64,000 nt of DNA from Blasia pusilla (Eukaryota; Marchantiophyta; Marchantiopsida; Blasiales), in contig CM114272.1 in assembly GCA_050084515.1 (NCBI GenBank), forward strand, positions 26,970,001-27,034,000, given 5' to 3'. Shown one piece after another: positions 10,641-21,602 of the stretch. Position 1 is the stretch's first letter. Each line of letters opens with the position of its first letter. The translations under genes were made by a program, and so were the position numbers. Below the pieces are notes generated by a model. That model was not told the DNA's origin. It did no database searches and saw nothing but the letters and a program-made list of their open reading frames with translations.

Positions 10641-12170
10641 TCGCACATCCTGGTTGGATGTGTGAGGCTGCACAGATGGAAGCATCCGCCATAGTTATGC
10701 GTGGAGCAACTATAGAGTTGGATCCAGAGAGAGGGGAGGCCTGGAAACAAACCATGCTCCCTTAGTCTTTTATGTTGTCCAAGGCAATGAGGACCCCATT
10801 GCTGGGCCCTTATCAAAGTTACCAAAGAGTGAATATTGGTGGTGTGTAGGCACGTAGGGCGATGAGAGAAGCCAATGCAACGTCTCCTATTGCTGATGCT
10901 GAGGAGGAGCTTGTGTTGAGTATGTTGTTGGGGGCAACCACTACAATTTACCGTGCCCCATGGTTTTCCGCTTCGGCTCTTACGTTGTTGGGAGGTTCGC
11001 CCATCAAGGTTTTTTGACTAGCTGCTACGTTATGTGAGAGTGGAGTTGGTATCATTTCCCTCATGTTCAGAGGTGGTTATAGAGGAGGTGGTGGACATGC
11101 CTTGGAGCCTATCGTCAAGACATCCACCTCAGATTCATGGCAAGTTGCCTCTGTTAGGATGGCAGGGAGATCCACGATAGAACGTGCCATGGTTTCTCCA
11201 TGTGTTGTTTTTCTAGATAAGTTGGGAGAGGTATTCCATTTGATGAGTCGTGGACGTAGAGTGTTTTTTTTCCGCTATGTGTCTTATTGGATCCGGGAGC
11301 TCAACCCCTGATATTGGGGAAGGCATCGTTTATAGGATTGGGCCTGACAAAGGTCGATGTGGAGCGTTGTCCATTCAAGATACATACATCCTTGAATAGA
11401 GCGAGTATGACATAGTTCATCACGCGACATGAGATTGTGGTGAGGATTCGACCCGAAAAACGATCAGATGAGTTTGTGGTGAGAGCCAAGGCGATAGTGA
11501 CCGATGTCGAGTCTTATGACATTTTGGTTGAAGGACCAATGTTACACCCGACGGGATTTTCCATGGATTACTCAGAGGAGTCAACACCCTACAAACCAGG
11601 ATGGCAATCAGGTGATGGGAAACTTTAGCTTGTTACCAGTTTAATTCACTAATGGAGTGATTGAGCGACGGCTAGTTAGATAGATGAAGACTCTTGCAGC
11701 ATTTAGTTGCGCCATCACATGGCCTGATGATTTGATTGAGGGGCATGTCCATACAGGGGACACACCCGCTTCTGACACTTCTATGGAGAGGAGTGTTATG
11801 GTAGAAGCATCATGTTGTGGAGGAGTGATATTGTTATGGGGCTCGAGTGAGGAGCTTTGACACTTGGTCGATGAGCACGTGCAAATGGCGTGGAGCAAGA
11901 TATTTGTACCAGAGTGTGACGGATCAGAGGAACCTGAGGTAGCCGAAAGTGCTACTATGACACCCTTGGACACCACACCAATTGCGTGGTGCATCCCTGA
12001 GGAGGATATTCGAGTGTAGGATCTCTTTGGAGGGATCAAAACTAGGTTGGATGTTGTTTTCCAAGCATGAGTGCGTATGCAACGGTATTTGTATGTAGAG
12101 GTTCATGAGGTTGCAAGACTCATTCCACTCTAACGTATGGATCAATAACACCTCCGTTTTTCCGACTTGT
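10641..12170 (+). pseudogene. Gypsy protease and linker remnant
   Basis: It continues the Gag remnant upstream. Near 11290 one frame reads LLDPGAQPLILGKA. It aligns with DSGAQPLMLGKA in the minus-strand element and represents a retroviral-type aspartic protease active site whose T/S has become P. The region to 12170 reads pieces of the protease-RT linker but lacks the RT core. The element is cut off at about 12.2-12.35 kb. Confidence 0.6.
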
Positions 12171-12355
12171 TGTTTGCATCAACCATATAGGGGTACTAGT
12201 GTTCTCTATCGAGGGATATTTTTTGCTTTGGGCGTAGGACTTGGAGGGAGTAGAGACCATTGATTTGGTCATTGGTGGTTGGCCATGTCAAGGCCACTTG
12301 AGTGTTTGACGAGGTTGCGGGTTAGTTGACACTTGGTCCATGTTGTTTTGGGTGT

Positions 12356-12458
12356 CATGCGAATCCATATCGTCATACAACATACATCGCTGACATACCA
12401 TACTCACATACAGACATAACATAGACGAGAGCATCCACAAACACAAGTGTACCACAAC
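12356..12458. repeat. 103-bp repeat X, outer copy
   Basis: It is near-identical to 12831-12934. The two copies flank LTR A on both sides in direct orientation. On the minus strand the repeat begins TGTGGTACACTTG, immediately after the polypurine tract in the inner copy. Confidence 0.85.
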
Positions 12459-12825
12459 TGAAATCCGTGAAAGACTTACTGTCATAAAACACGTATAGAA
12501 TCACATACAATCGAGCCAAACCCACTCCACGATGGGAGAATCTAGGTCGAAGCTTGCGGGAAACACCATAGCCAAGAGCTCTACTCACTACCAAGGCTAC
12601 TCCCAACGCAACACGCTCATCTCAAAGAACTGACTGTTCTTTGAGTGCACTCCACGTTATATCCTCCAACCTAAGAGCGGGCCCTACTAGAAAGCTCACC
12701 CTCAACTGAGTAACCCCCAACCCTATGTATGAAATCGCATCTCTACCTAGACACTGCGGCCCTACATAAGGTATGGCCTCTACTAGCACACTATACTCTA
12801 CGACATAATCCGTATGGTCATGACA
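12459..12825 (-). repeat. 3' LTR (LTR A) of the PHD-gypsy element, 367 bp
   Basis: It matches 20543-20909 over its whole length with 7 substitutions and no indels. Its ends are TG...CA on either strand (TGTCATGACC at the minus-strand start). The element is read on the minus strand, so this is the 3' LTR. Confidence 0.9.
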
Positions 12826-12830
12826 GTTGT

Positions 12831-12960
12831 CGTGCGAATCCATATCGTCATACAACATACATCGCTCACATATCATATTCACATACATACATAACGTAGA
12901 CGAGAGCATCCACAAACACAAGTGTACCACAACTCGCCCCCCTAACTGGCGGTCAGGTCC
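12831..12960 (-). repeat. Repeat X, inner copy, and polypurine tract
   Basis: X' occupies 12831-12934. On the minus strand it is directly preceded by GTTAGGGGGGCGA (12946-12934), a polypurine tract. The block GTTAGAGGGACCT just before it is shared with two other gypsy tails (about 23407 and 53800). The position suggests that the ancestral LTR began inside X', not at 12825. Confidence 0.65.
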
Positions 12961-13106
12961 CTCTAACTCCCAGGTAGCCCTATACATCTACTACATGCTA
13001 TACACCTTCTTGGGTGCACGAATCAGAAGGCCGGGTGCTAGGTTGCCCCATCGTTAGTCGCACATCTGTAATCCATATCATGCAAAGATCAAGTCATCTA
13101 CCCCTC

Positions 13107-13247
13107 CTAAGTACATCGAGGACAAACCTACCTTCCAGTAGGAACAACATCCATACGTGGAGTCAAACACATCATGTGCCAACCCCTAGAACACCGATCA
13201 CACACCAACATACGGGCTGCGTTACCACCAGACCCACACAACATGCA
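13107..13247 (-). other. PHD zinc finger at the integrase C-terminus
   Basis: The pattern Cys-x2-Cys-x11-Cys-x2-Cys-x4-His-x2-Cys...Trp-x-Cys-x2-Cys is visible: CMLC, then LVCDRC, then GWHMMC, and finally VCPRC followed by a stop. The expected Trp two residues before the last Cys pair is TAG here (13130-13128), but is TGG in the copies at 23.2 and 53.6 kb. PHD fingers usually read histone H3 tails. By analogy with chromodomains in chromoviruses, this could steer integration to a chromatin state (inference). Confidence 0.8.
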
Positions 13248-14382
13248 CCTCAAGCTAGCACGTATCATGGCTAAGCTTGGGTCAACAATACCATCCACAT
13301 TTGGAAGATGACATGGCGCACAATTACGCACATGGTCCTTCCAAACAACTCCATCACGACCCTCCAACATGAGAACTCCAGAAGCTAACACCTCGCGCAC
13401 TCGTAAAATAGTGCGGCCTGCCGTCACATCCAACGTTGTCGGTGCAATCTGCTGCAAATAGACATAGTCCCCCACATGGAACCTATGAATCGATGGTCGA
13501 TAACCTCCACCCCGAATGGTTGCATACCGCAACATATCCCTGTGTTGAGCAATGGCAAGATTCTCAAAGGCTATTGGCATAACTCTTCGAAAGAGCTCTA
13601 CCCGCTGAGAACACACTCTCATCCACATCTTTAGGTCATCAAGGTTCACCACCTCACTAGACTCTCGACGAATTGCTGCTGGCAAGTCTCGATCTCGGCC
13701 GTATAAAAGAAAATAAGATGAGAAGGAAGCCAAGGATGCTTGGCGACTGAACCTATACCCCATGGCTAACCATGGCAACTGAATATCCCAGTCTCCAAGA
13801 TGCCCCTTCAGAGGCCATACTTGCGCAATGCCCTCTTCACCGTCCCGAACCACACGCTCAGCCAAACCATCCGCCTCTAGATGATCTCGAGACGTGGTCC
13901 GATGATCAATCAACGCCTTGTCACACAAGACCTGAAACTCACCCAAACTCAGACTCGGTCGGTCAAGACTTCAGCTGGTGCACCAAAATGACTAAGCACT
14001 CTATCAAGAAACGCATACGCCGTTCCCTCACTTGCCTTGTCCGGTAATGCCACCAACTCAATCCACTTGGAGAAGTGCTCCACCATCACCAACACATATC
14101 GATGATGTCGCATACCAACGGTAACGGTCCCGCAAAGTCCACACTCCAACGGTAACCCAACCCCATAATAGGCAAGGGGTGTAACTGTGGTGTAGGGGCA
14201 TTGAATGATGCCCTCACCCGGTCACAAACCATACAACATGACATCAACTGCTGCACCTGAGTATGCATGCCACGCCACCAATACTGACCAAGGAGTAAGC
14301 TATACGTATGCTTTACCCCAAAATGTCCCAACTCCTCATGGGCATGTCGCACAATGCGCTCTCTCTGAGCCAAATGCGACAC
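13107..14382 (-). pseudogene. Integrase with C-terminal PHD finger (end of gypsy pol)
   Basis: Reading from 14382, an HHCC-type zinc-binding start is present (HAHEELGHFGVKHT...CCMVC), then the catalytic core (WSVDFAGPLP; VEHFSKWIELVALPDK; HFGAPAEVLTDRV, the second Asp region; DHLEADGLAERVVR, the Glu region). It continues into LLYGRDRDLP and the C-terminal RFHVGDYVYLQ block. Frame changes occur near 14110 and at 13950. The last 47 codons form a PHD finger. The integrase inserts the cDNA into the host genome. Confidence 0.85.
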
Positions 14383-14601
14383 TACTCATACTCTACCATC
14401 CTCCCACACACGGAGAATATGCGTTCCCTCCAATCGATACCTCTTAGCACCTTGAAGAACACGGTCTCGCTCCTTGGCACTCACTATGCCTGGCACCCTA
14501 CTGGTCCGTAGGAACTCCAACACCAAAGCATCATCATGAATATCACGCTGATCCGTACCACCATCTCCAACCTTAGGATCTGAAGGTTGGCCATCTATCG
14601 T

Positions 14602-15177
14602 CTAACTAGAGTAAGATATCATGTGGTCCTCCATACTAGAGTCCACCCCTAACCAACATAAAAAGGCGGATGCATGCCAACCTGGCACCATCTCCTCATC
14701 AACCTCGCCATGCCATCTAGCCCCAATTGTATCCTCTTGGCTAGTACATGGGTTCCTACTCAACCCATCAGCATCAAGCTTGGCAACTCCAAGTCTATGT
14801 ACCACCTGGAAGTCATACTCCTGTAAGATAAGAGCCCACCGTGCAAGCTTCCCTGTAAGCTTGTCATACTCCATCAACCACTTGAGCGGCTGGTGATCAA
14901 TAACAAGGGTAAACTGTGTGCCAAACAAGTAACACCTAAAGTATGCCACAGCCCACACTACTGCCAAGCACTCTCCCTCATATGAACTATAGCGCGACTC
15001 CGCTGCATTATTCGAGCGACTTTCATAGGCCACCACAAACTCCATGTGCTCATCATCATGTTGTGTCGACACCGCTCCAAGTCCCAACCTACTGCAATCA
15101 GTATGTAACTGAAATGGGCGCCCTCTGATAGGTCTCCTTAAGATAGGCGTCGCCACCAACTGGGCCTTAAGCTCCAC
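14602..15177 (-). pseudogene. Ribonuclease H domain of gypsy pol
   Basis: RNase H degrades the RNA strand of the RNA/DNA hybrid during reverse transcription. Visible motifs: FQLHTDCSRLGLGAV (first Asp), ESRYSSYEGECLAVVWAV (Glu), and TLVIDHQPLKWLM (Asp with the gypsy-type HQPLKW). The tether LQEYDFQVVHRLG leads toward the integrase. It is in frame with the RT upstream apart from a single TAG at 15204-15202 in place of an expected Trp. A stop at 14602 and another near 14390 separate it from the integrase. Confidence 0.85.
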
Positions 15178-15201
15178 AAAAGCTCTCTCCTGATCATCTC
15201 C

Positions 15202-16258
15202 CTAGTGCCACTCTTGATCTGATTTCAGCAATTGGTTCAAAGGCTTTGCCATAGCACTAAATCCCTTCACATACCTCCGATAGTAGTTCGCCAATCCCAT
15301 GAATGCTCGAACTCTACTCACATCTACCGGACGCGGAATAAGTGCAATAGCCTCTACCTTTGCTTGCTGAATTCCCAAACCACCTGGATAGATCACATGA
15401 CCCAAGTACTCAACATCCTCATGGAAGAACTTACACTTTCCTGGATGCAAACGTAGACCATGAGCTTTCAACCGCTCAAACACCATCTGCAAATGTATCT
15501 GATGCTCCTCCACCGTGTTACTAAACACCAAGATATCATCAATGTAACACCGAACAAAATCCAACCCTGTTAGGATCCTGTCCATCACTCTCTCAAACTC
15601 GGCAGGTGCATTCTTCAACCCAAAGGGTAAGAATTTCCACTGGTACAAACAATCCTTGCCATGAGAGTTGACACCCCAAAATGCTGTCTTGGCCTTGTCA
15701 CTCTCCTGAATCGGCAATTGATGGTATCCTGCCCGAAGATCCAAAGTATTGAAAATCTTTGCGTGTCCCACCACATCAAAGATCTCCTCACGTGTAGGCA
15801 TGGCATACCTATCGGCCTTGGTTTGCCGATTGATAGGACGGTAATCTCCACACATCCGCCTATCCGTGTAGTTGCCATGCATATCCTTTTAACAGCATGA
15901 CAAAGCGAACCGATGCATACTCTCCATGCGACAACTCCACTAATCCAGCCTCCAAAAGGTCTAACGTCCTACTCTGAATCAGTTCCCTCTCCATATCGCT
16001 ATATCGGTAGGGACGACGGAAGATTGGCGTATCACAAGCCAAATCAATCCGTATACCGGGTCCAACCAGAGAACCCAACTCCTTCATGCTAAAGGCAAAA
16101 AAACTCCTATAAGCACATAGGAACCGTGTCAAGCGTCGTTTCTCACCTCCCGTAAGCTTGGGCCCAAGTAATGGCTCCCAAGTCTCCTCCACTGGCACAC
16201 TAGAGGGAGAGGACGATGCCATTGGGCTACACTCATAACCCCTCACAAGATGGTACAC
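15202..16258 (-). pseudogene. Reverse transcriptase domain of gypsy pol
   Basis: The N-terminal part (16258-15860) reads the RT lead-in (DLLEAGLVELSHGEYAS). After a frame change near 15890 the palm follows: DRRMCGDYRPIN, FNTLDLRAGYHQLPI, FLPFGLKNAPAEFERVMD, and the active site RCYIDDILVFS at about 15545-15515 (YIDD with both catalytic Asp). It ends with the connection sequence GLANYYRRYVKGFSAMAKPL. Only the frame change and the terminal TAG disable this region. Confidence 0.88.
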
Positions 16259-16259
16259 C

Positions 16260-17290
16260 CTTAGCTACACCATCATCTGAGCAAATAACTCCTCCACCAG
16301 CATGAGCAACCAACTCCACATGCCCAGCCATTACATCCCATTTACTCCAAGAATGCAAAATTCCACTCTCCTCGCCCCCAACCGATGCCTCTACCGTCTC
16401 GGTAGCCATCGAGCTCATTACAAGGGGTGGAAGACCCACAGACATAGTCCGAAGTCGACGTAGCTCGGCCATACCAAGACTCAAAATCCAAGTCAAACAA
16501 TTTAGGTCCATGGCCTGACCCAACACATGACGTGGTGAAGCCTCAAAAATGGAAGCAACCGCTGTCACACCAGTAGCAAATCCCATCGCACACTCTCTCT
16601 CATCAGCGTTAGGCTCCACCAACTGTCGCACATGAGAATCCCATACAAGCCCGGGACCACCTTCCCTGTATGCATGTGACGAGGGGAAAACTCACAAATG
16701 TGGATAGTGCCCTATTAGTCGCATGATCTGGTCTCAACTATACAGAAAACCTCTCCCGTGTCATGAATTGAGACCTATCGTTGGCTCCTCCAAGTGATGT
16801 TTGAATCTGGAATGGGCAAGGCTCAAGCTCTGACCTCCGAATACCCAAACCAATACATGCCGCCTTTCCCAACATCAAAGGTTGGGCACCAGAGTCTTAT
16901 AAGACTCTATCTGGTCTATACACCTCTCCTGTAGGACTCACCAATCGGAATATCCCACTCTGGTTGTCCAACATACATACACCAGGTGTAAGCCTCTCAC
17001 GATCAATGGCTGGCCGGGCTGGTAATGCATCCATCTTCGCCGTTGTTGCTGCCAAGTAGCACTGGTACTCAATACTACACCTGACATAGAGGGTCGCTCC
17101 ACCGCAACACCCTCATCCATCTCAGCACGTGTAGCAGTAACACCCCCACGTTCACACAATGTGGCTGCTAGCTGAAATACAAGAGCTCAGTCAACTCCTA
17201 AAGCCATCAACTCCGTGGCTGAAAACAATGGGGATCCCAACACTGAAGTTGCCATCCGCAATACTGCATTGGATGTTGCATCCGTGTCTA
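16260..17290 (-). pseudogene. Aspartic protease and flanking linker of gypsy pol
   Basis: The active-site word DSGAQPLMLGKA is encoded at 16896-16861 (minus strand). This D-S/T-G triplet is the retropepsin catalytic motif. The downstream linker (16631-16233) includes the phrase MDLNCLTWILSLGMAELRRL, which is also recognisable in the plus-strand copy near 24530. Frame changes and at least one stop are present. The protease would cleave the Gag-Pol precursor. Confidence 0.65.
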
Positions 17291-17945
17291 CTACACGCGA
17301 TGTAGATGCCTCAATCCCACCGTCGGCTCAATAGGTTGCGTAGGAACCATGGATGGAGTCCTAAGCACCTTTGACAATAAGAATGACTGGGGAAGCCTAG
17401 CCTGCCTCCCAGCCTCACCCCTCTGTTGGTCCAACTCCACAGTAGCACCACGTGGCTCTGACGCTCGAGTGGCTCCTCTCTTCAGAATCGCAAATCGATG
17501 CCTCAACTTTGTCTTTGCACTCGCCATATAAGAGAGATCATCCCCTCCATAAGAGATGGAAGCCCCTGCTCCCGAACCTGATCTATGTTGGATACCAGCC
17601 ATAGTAGCCAACTTCTGCTCCAACAGCTCAATCTTGGCAGCCATAGTTGACTCTACCGTACTGGTAGGGGTAGCCACCGTAGGCTCTCCAACCACTGGTC
17701 CATCCCTACCACCTCTACCATCTCGGCCTCTCGGAGCTACTCCAACTCGGCCGCGGCCTGATCTCAACTGTGGATGAAGATCAAAGCAACGCTCTCAAGG
17801 ATGACCTGGTCTCCCGCAATGATCACACTAAGTTGGGGCCGACTGAGGCCCATCCTCCAAAGTCCGTCTCCAATCCTCTTGGGGACAAAACTTCCTAACA
17901 TGATCACCTCCACATGTCCAACATGACTGTCCTTGCTGCGGGGCA
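17291..17945 (-). pseudogene. Nucleocapsid region: two zinc knuckles and coiled spacer
   Basis: In the frame that joins Gag to the ORF at 17767-17291, two knuckles are present: CWTCGGDHVRKFC (C-x2-C-x3-H-x4-C) near 17935-17895 and CDHCGRPGHP..RC (C-x2-C-x4-H-x4-C) near 17830-17790. A basic RGRG region and a short coiled segment (KIELLEQKLATMAG) follow. Zinc knuckles bind element RNA in the virus-like particle. One stop lies between the knuckles. Confidence 0.7.
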
Positions 17946-19026
17946 GCAAATGAAGGCAATGGTCTCTGCACAAGTGTCCCTCTAGGACCTGACTGAGGTC
18001 GAGTGTACCCCCCACAACTCCCACTACTACTACCACCACCACCACTACGAGACTCTGAGGTGGGCTGCTGAACACGAGATGTATAGTTGTATCCCTACTG
18101 AGTGCGGATGTCACCACTCTCTCCTTCACCATGTTAAGCTCAATCTTCTCAGAAAGAGCAAACACATGGGTCAATGTGGGTGAATCATCACTCATAAGAG
18201 TAGCATCATGTACCCTACGGCGCAACTCTCTGTCCAAGATCCCATACCAAAACTGGGCTGCTTGAGCCTCAGTCACACCGTGGGTAACTGAAATCAAGCG
18301 TCCCATACGAGTGTATGCCTCACGAAGACTCTCACCAGTCTTTCGCTCAAATTCTTGAAGACTACTCAACTTCTCTGTCTTCACTCCCTGGTAGTTCTTC
18401 TTCAACCTCTTGAAGAACTCTGCAACTGGGCTAAACGATGGTGGGGCACTAGTACCCCCACTGGTACCTCCACTGGTATCCCCACTCCGGCTCGTACTCG
18501 TACCACTCAACGTCGGGCTGGCTAACATAGTAGGAGCACTACTACCAATACCACCATGGGTGATAGACACATAGCCTGGAGACCAATATTGTCTCCACGC
18601 CTCAATCTCAGCAATATGGTCCTTTCTAAACTCATGGTAATCATCCATGGGTGGTCCCTCCAAGTGCTGAAACAACCCGTTCCAAGCCAAGAAGGGTGTA
18701 AACAACGTGGCGTTTCGGAACATCTGCATATCACACCACGTATCAAACTCCTGCATGAAGTCCTCCAACTCAATGATGCCCACTGCACCCAAGTATCGTC
18801 GTGGGCCCTTCATGGCCCCATATATCCCGTCCATGTCCCAAATCAATGGAGCTGCAACAGTCGATAACAACGTAGAAGACTCAGTGTTTGGAACACCCTC
18901 GTCCTCCTCTTCATCAACCTTCGGAAGTGGAAAAGGTAGCCGATATCTAAATCCTCTCCGTGTGAAACCACCACTGTCCGCACCACTGTCCCCAACCAGA
19001 CCACCCGACAGCTCCGTGATGACCAA
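17946..19026 (-). pseudogene. Gag capsid region of the PHD-gypsy element
   Basis: The frame from 19026 is open for about 360 codons, nearly intact, then slips at a GGT/GTG-rich run near 18040. The core has the gypsy-Gag (UBN2/retrotrans_gag-like) layout: IIELEDFMQEFDTWC, FTPFLAWNGLFQHLEG, VAEFFKRLKKNYQGVKTEKL, SLREAYTRMGRLISVT, AQFWYGILDRELRRRVHDA. It forms the particle shell. It is homologous to the remnant at 9.2-10.0 kb. Confidence 0.82.
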
Positions 19027-20542
19027 CGCCGATGCCGCACCACCACCAAATTACCACCACTAAGTAACCAAGTGACGTTGATGTCGCAATACTATTCTAG
19101 CACTACTAGCTATGGGTGTAGGCAACCTAACTTGTCATCACCACAAGAAGCCTCCCACGGTCTACTGGTCATCACTCCAGCCTCACTACCGGTAGCACAC
19201 ACTACTCTGGAAATCAACGTCAACCCTAACAATGGGCGCGCAAGCAAGAAGCAACGATGGAGGGGATCCAAACACAAGAAGTCCAACGACAATCCTCCTA
19301 TCGCAAATGGAAATCAAGGTAACACAATCCACCAAACGTGGCGCCCCCTGAATCCACAGAACCCACCACACAATTCTAACGCAAAAGCTACTCCGCCGCA
19401 GATCGATGACGTGCTAGTCCGACTCGTAGCACCTGAAAACATCACCTGCATGGAGAGGCTACACCGTACTATACGCTAGAGGTACATCAACCAAAAACTT
19501 GAGATGCATAAAGCGCCTAACACATCTCCGAACAACATCAAATGAGCTACACCAGTGTGCACACTGGCATAGTTAAGAACTTAGCAGTTAATCGTCCTCC
19601 AGGCGGAATAGCCCAAAAAGATGGGTGACCAGTTATGCAACACTCAAATCACAAATCCTGCAAAAACTGCCTCACGCCCAAGCAAGCAAGCTTGCTTGCT
19701 TGCTCCTTGCTCCTTACTCCGTCTCTCACGCCCACTCGCCCCGAGCTACCACGAGTTGCCTCGAAGCCTCAAAGCCTCAAAACGCCGAGAAATGCTCGAG
19801 ACATGCCCCTATCGCCACGCTTCGCTATGGAGAGAGAGGCCCAACCAGGGCGCCCCCAACGGGATAGGTGTCTCCAACAATGAACAAGACACCAACCAAC
19901 CAGCCCCTCCAATCCGCTGTCCACCATAGCCAGACCTTGAGCTAGTCCGCAAAATTTCGATCAGCAATTACTCCCCAAATCCTCGACCAAAATTGTATGT
20001 GTTTCAACCAGAATTCAATTAACCACCATAGTTATCTCTCCACAAAAAATCAGCTACAACCAAACTCTGTGCTCCGAGCTGAAAATCAGACAAACTTGTT
20101 GTCCATACACCTCCAGCATCGCAAATCCGACAACGCTTCTGCCCAGTTTCATGCACGCAGAAATCCGCAACGCTCCACACACTCAAGCAAATAGCTTCAC
20201 ATGAGATCACAATACAAGTAGCAACAGGAACCTCTCACCCGATCTGGATGAGTTTCAACAGAGCTTCCGCACTCCAAGCTCTCCACATCAGAAAACCGTC
20301 GAACACAAATCAGAATCTTCAATCCTTGATAACTTCCAACTCCCTTGACGAAATCCGGCGATCTAAAGCAGGTTGCAAAGCTCTCAGCAAGGCGCTTCTT
20401 TCCCAACCAAACATGCACCAGATTGACACCTCCAACATAGGCCACAAGCCACGAACATCCACGGCCAAGTACACAATCAGCCCTAACCAGATCCTACTGA
20501 TCCACAATCGAAGCTACCATCGATCTACGCCAGTTCTTTGAG
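19027..20542 (-). other. 5' leader of the PHD-gypsy element
   Basis: About 1.5 kb lies between the 5' LTR and Gag with no reliable ORF. Just inside the LTR (minus strand, from 20542) the sequence reads CTCAAAGAACTGGCGTAGAT. TGGCGTAGAT could be a primer-binding site offset by 10 nt, but I cannot assign the tRNA. It is not the usual initiator-Met site. Confidence 0.45.
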
Positions 20543-20909
20543 TGAAATCCGTGAAAGACCTACTGTCATAAAACACGTATAGAATCACATACAATCGAGC
20601 CAAACCCACTCCATGATGGGAGAATCTAGGTCGAAGCTTGCGGGAAACACCATAGCCAAGAGCTCTACTCACTACCAAGGCTACTCCCAACGCAACACGC
20701 TCATCTCAAAGAACTGACTGTTCTTTGAGTGCACTCCACGTTATATCCTCCAACCTAAGAGTGGGCCCTACTGGAAAGCTCACCCTCAACTGAGTAACCC
20801 CCAACCCTATGTATGAAATCGCATCTCTGCCTAGACACTGCGGCCCTACATAAGGTATGGCCTCTACTAGCACACTATACTCTACGATATAATCTGTATG
20901 GTCATGACA
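20543..20909 (-). repeat. 5' LTR (LTR B) of the PHD-gypsy element, 367 bp
   Basis: Same length as LTR A with 7 differences, all transitions. Unlike LTR A it has no copy of repeat X next to it. Confidence 0.9.
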
Positions 20910-21340
20910 TGGGAGATAATGAGGATCTTGTCATATTTGTAAGAGCAACAATATCTGGCTCAAACATACATCCTAGAGAATGTTCCGATCTTGGGCGATT
21001 CGAGGTCACGGGTACGTGGTGACAAGTGCACATCAGGTGCGCGCATAGATTGGCCCAATAGTGTTTTTGGATGCGGCGAGTGTTGGTTCTCAAGCACATT
21101 TCCTGCGTCTATGCTCGACTAACTTGGTGCCACACAAGGTGTTACATAGGGCATATGCAAGAGTGGAGCGCCCCTCCCATTTGTTGGTTGATTCCATTCT
21201 AGATCCTAGCCGTCAATCACAGGAAGTGAGGCACGATGATCACCAAGGTTGCACGAAAATGGACGAGTCCATCGATGGGACAGACATGAAAACCCAGTTG
21301 CGAGCAAGGGTTTTTTTGGCGCCCAGGTTGACCGCGCGGA
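20910..21340. other. Unassigned coding-like fragment
   Basis: A short frame (20910-21020, plus) reads DNEDLVIFVRATISGS and similar. It has no domain I can name, and stops follow. It is probably debris of another element. Confidence 0.3.
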
Positions 21341-21602
21341 CTCCACCTGTGGGAACATGTGCGGGCTTTGGGAGCCCGCATGTGGGGTAGGGCGCGGGCC
21401 CGCGAGCTCGCCTGCGAGCTAGACACAGGCCTCAAAGCCCGCGCGTAGGCTCATCGCGGGCCTTGGAGCCCGCATGCATGCTAATTGTGGGCCTTAGATC
21501 CCGCTTGCGGGCTTGTCATGGGCTTTGGAGCCCACCTCCGAGCTAGTTGCGGGCCCTAGATCCCACGTGCGAGCTAGGGCGTGCGCCATGTGCGAGTTGG
21601 CG
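21340..21602. repeat. GC-rich tandem repeat, about 31-32-bp unit, about 7 copies
   Basis: Units share the core GCGGGCCTTGGAGCCCGC followed by a variable RTGCGAGCTAGTT-like tail. The core is itself palindromic (GCGGGC...GCCCGC). The tract is far richer in GC than its surroundings and ends exactly at the start of the solo LTR at 21603. Confidence 0.75.

Larger units (their letters stand above)
12459..20909 (-). mobile_element. Ty3/gypsy LTR retrotransposon whose polyprotein ends in a PHD finger
   Basis: On the minus strand the order is 5' LTR (20909-20543), 1.5-kb leader, Gag with two zinc knuckles, protease, reverse transcriptase, RNase H, integrase, PHD finger, polypurine tract and 3' LTR (12825-12459). 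The PR-RT-RH-IN order is that of Ty3/gypsy. LTR divergence is 7/367 (1.9%), so insertion is recent, yet the coding region carries several stops and frameshifts. No 5-bp target duplication is seen (CACAAC left, TGGGA right). Partial copies of the same family occur at 9-12 kb, 23.1-26.6 kb and 53.4-53.8 kb. Confidence 0.88.

Noticed and set aside
12459-20909. Simple, cleanly inserted LTR element with target duplication
   Set aside because: The flanks do not match and repeat X surrounds only LTR A, so a rearranged or recombined end is more likely.
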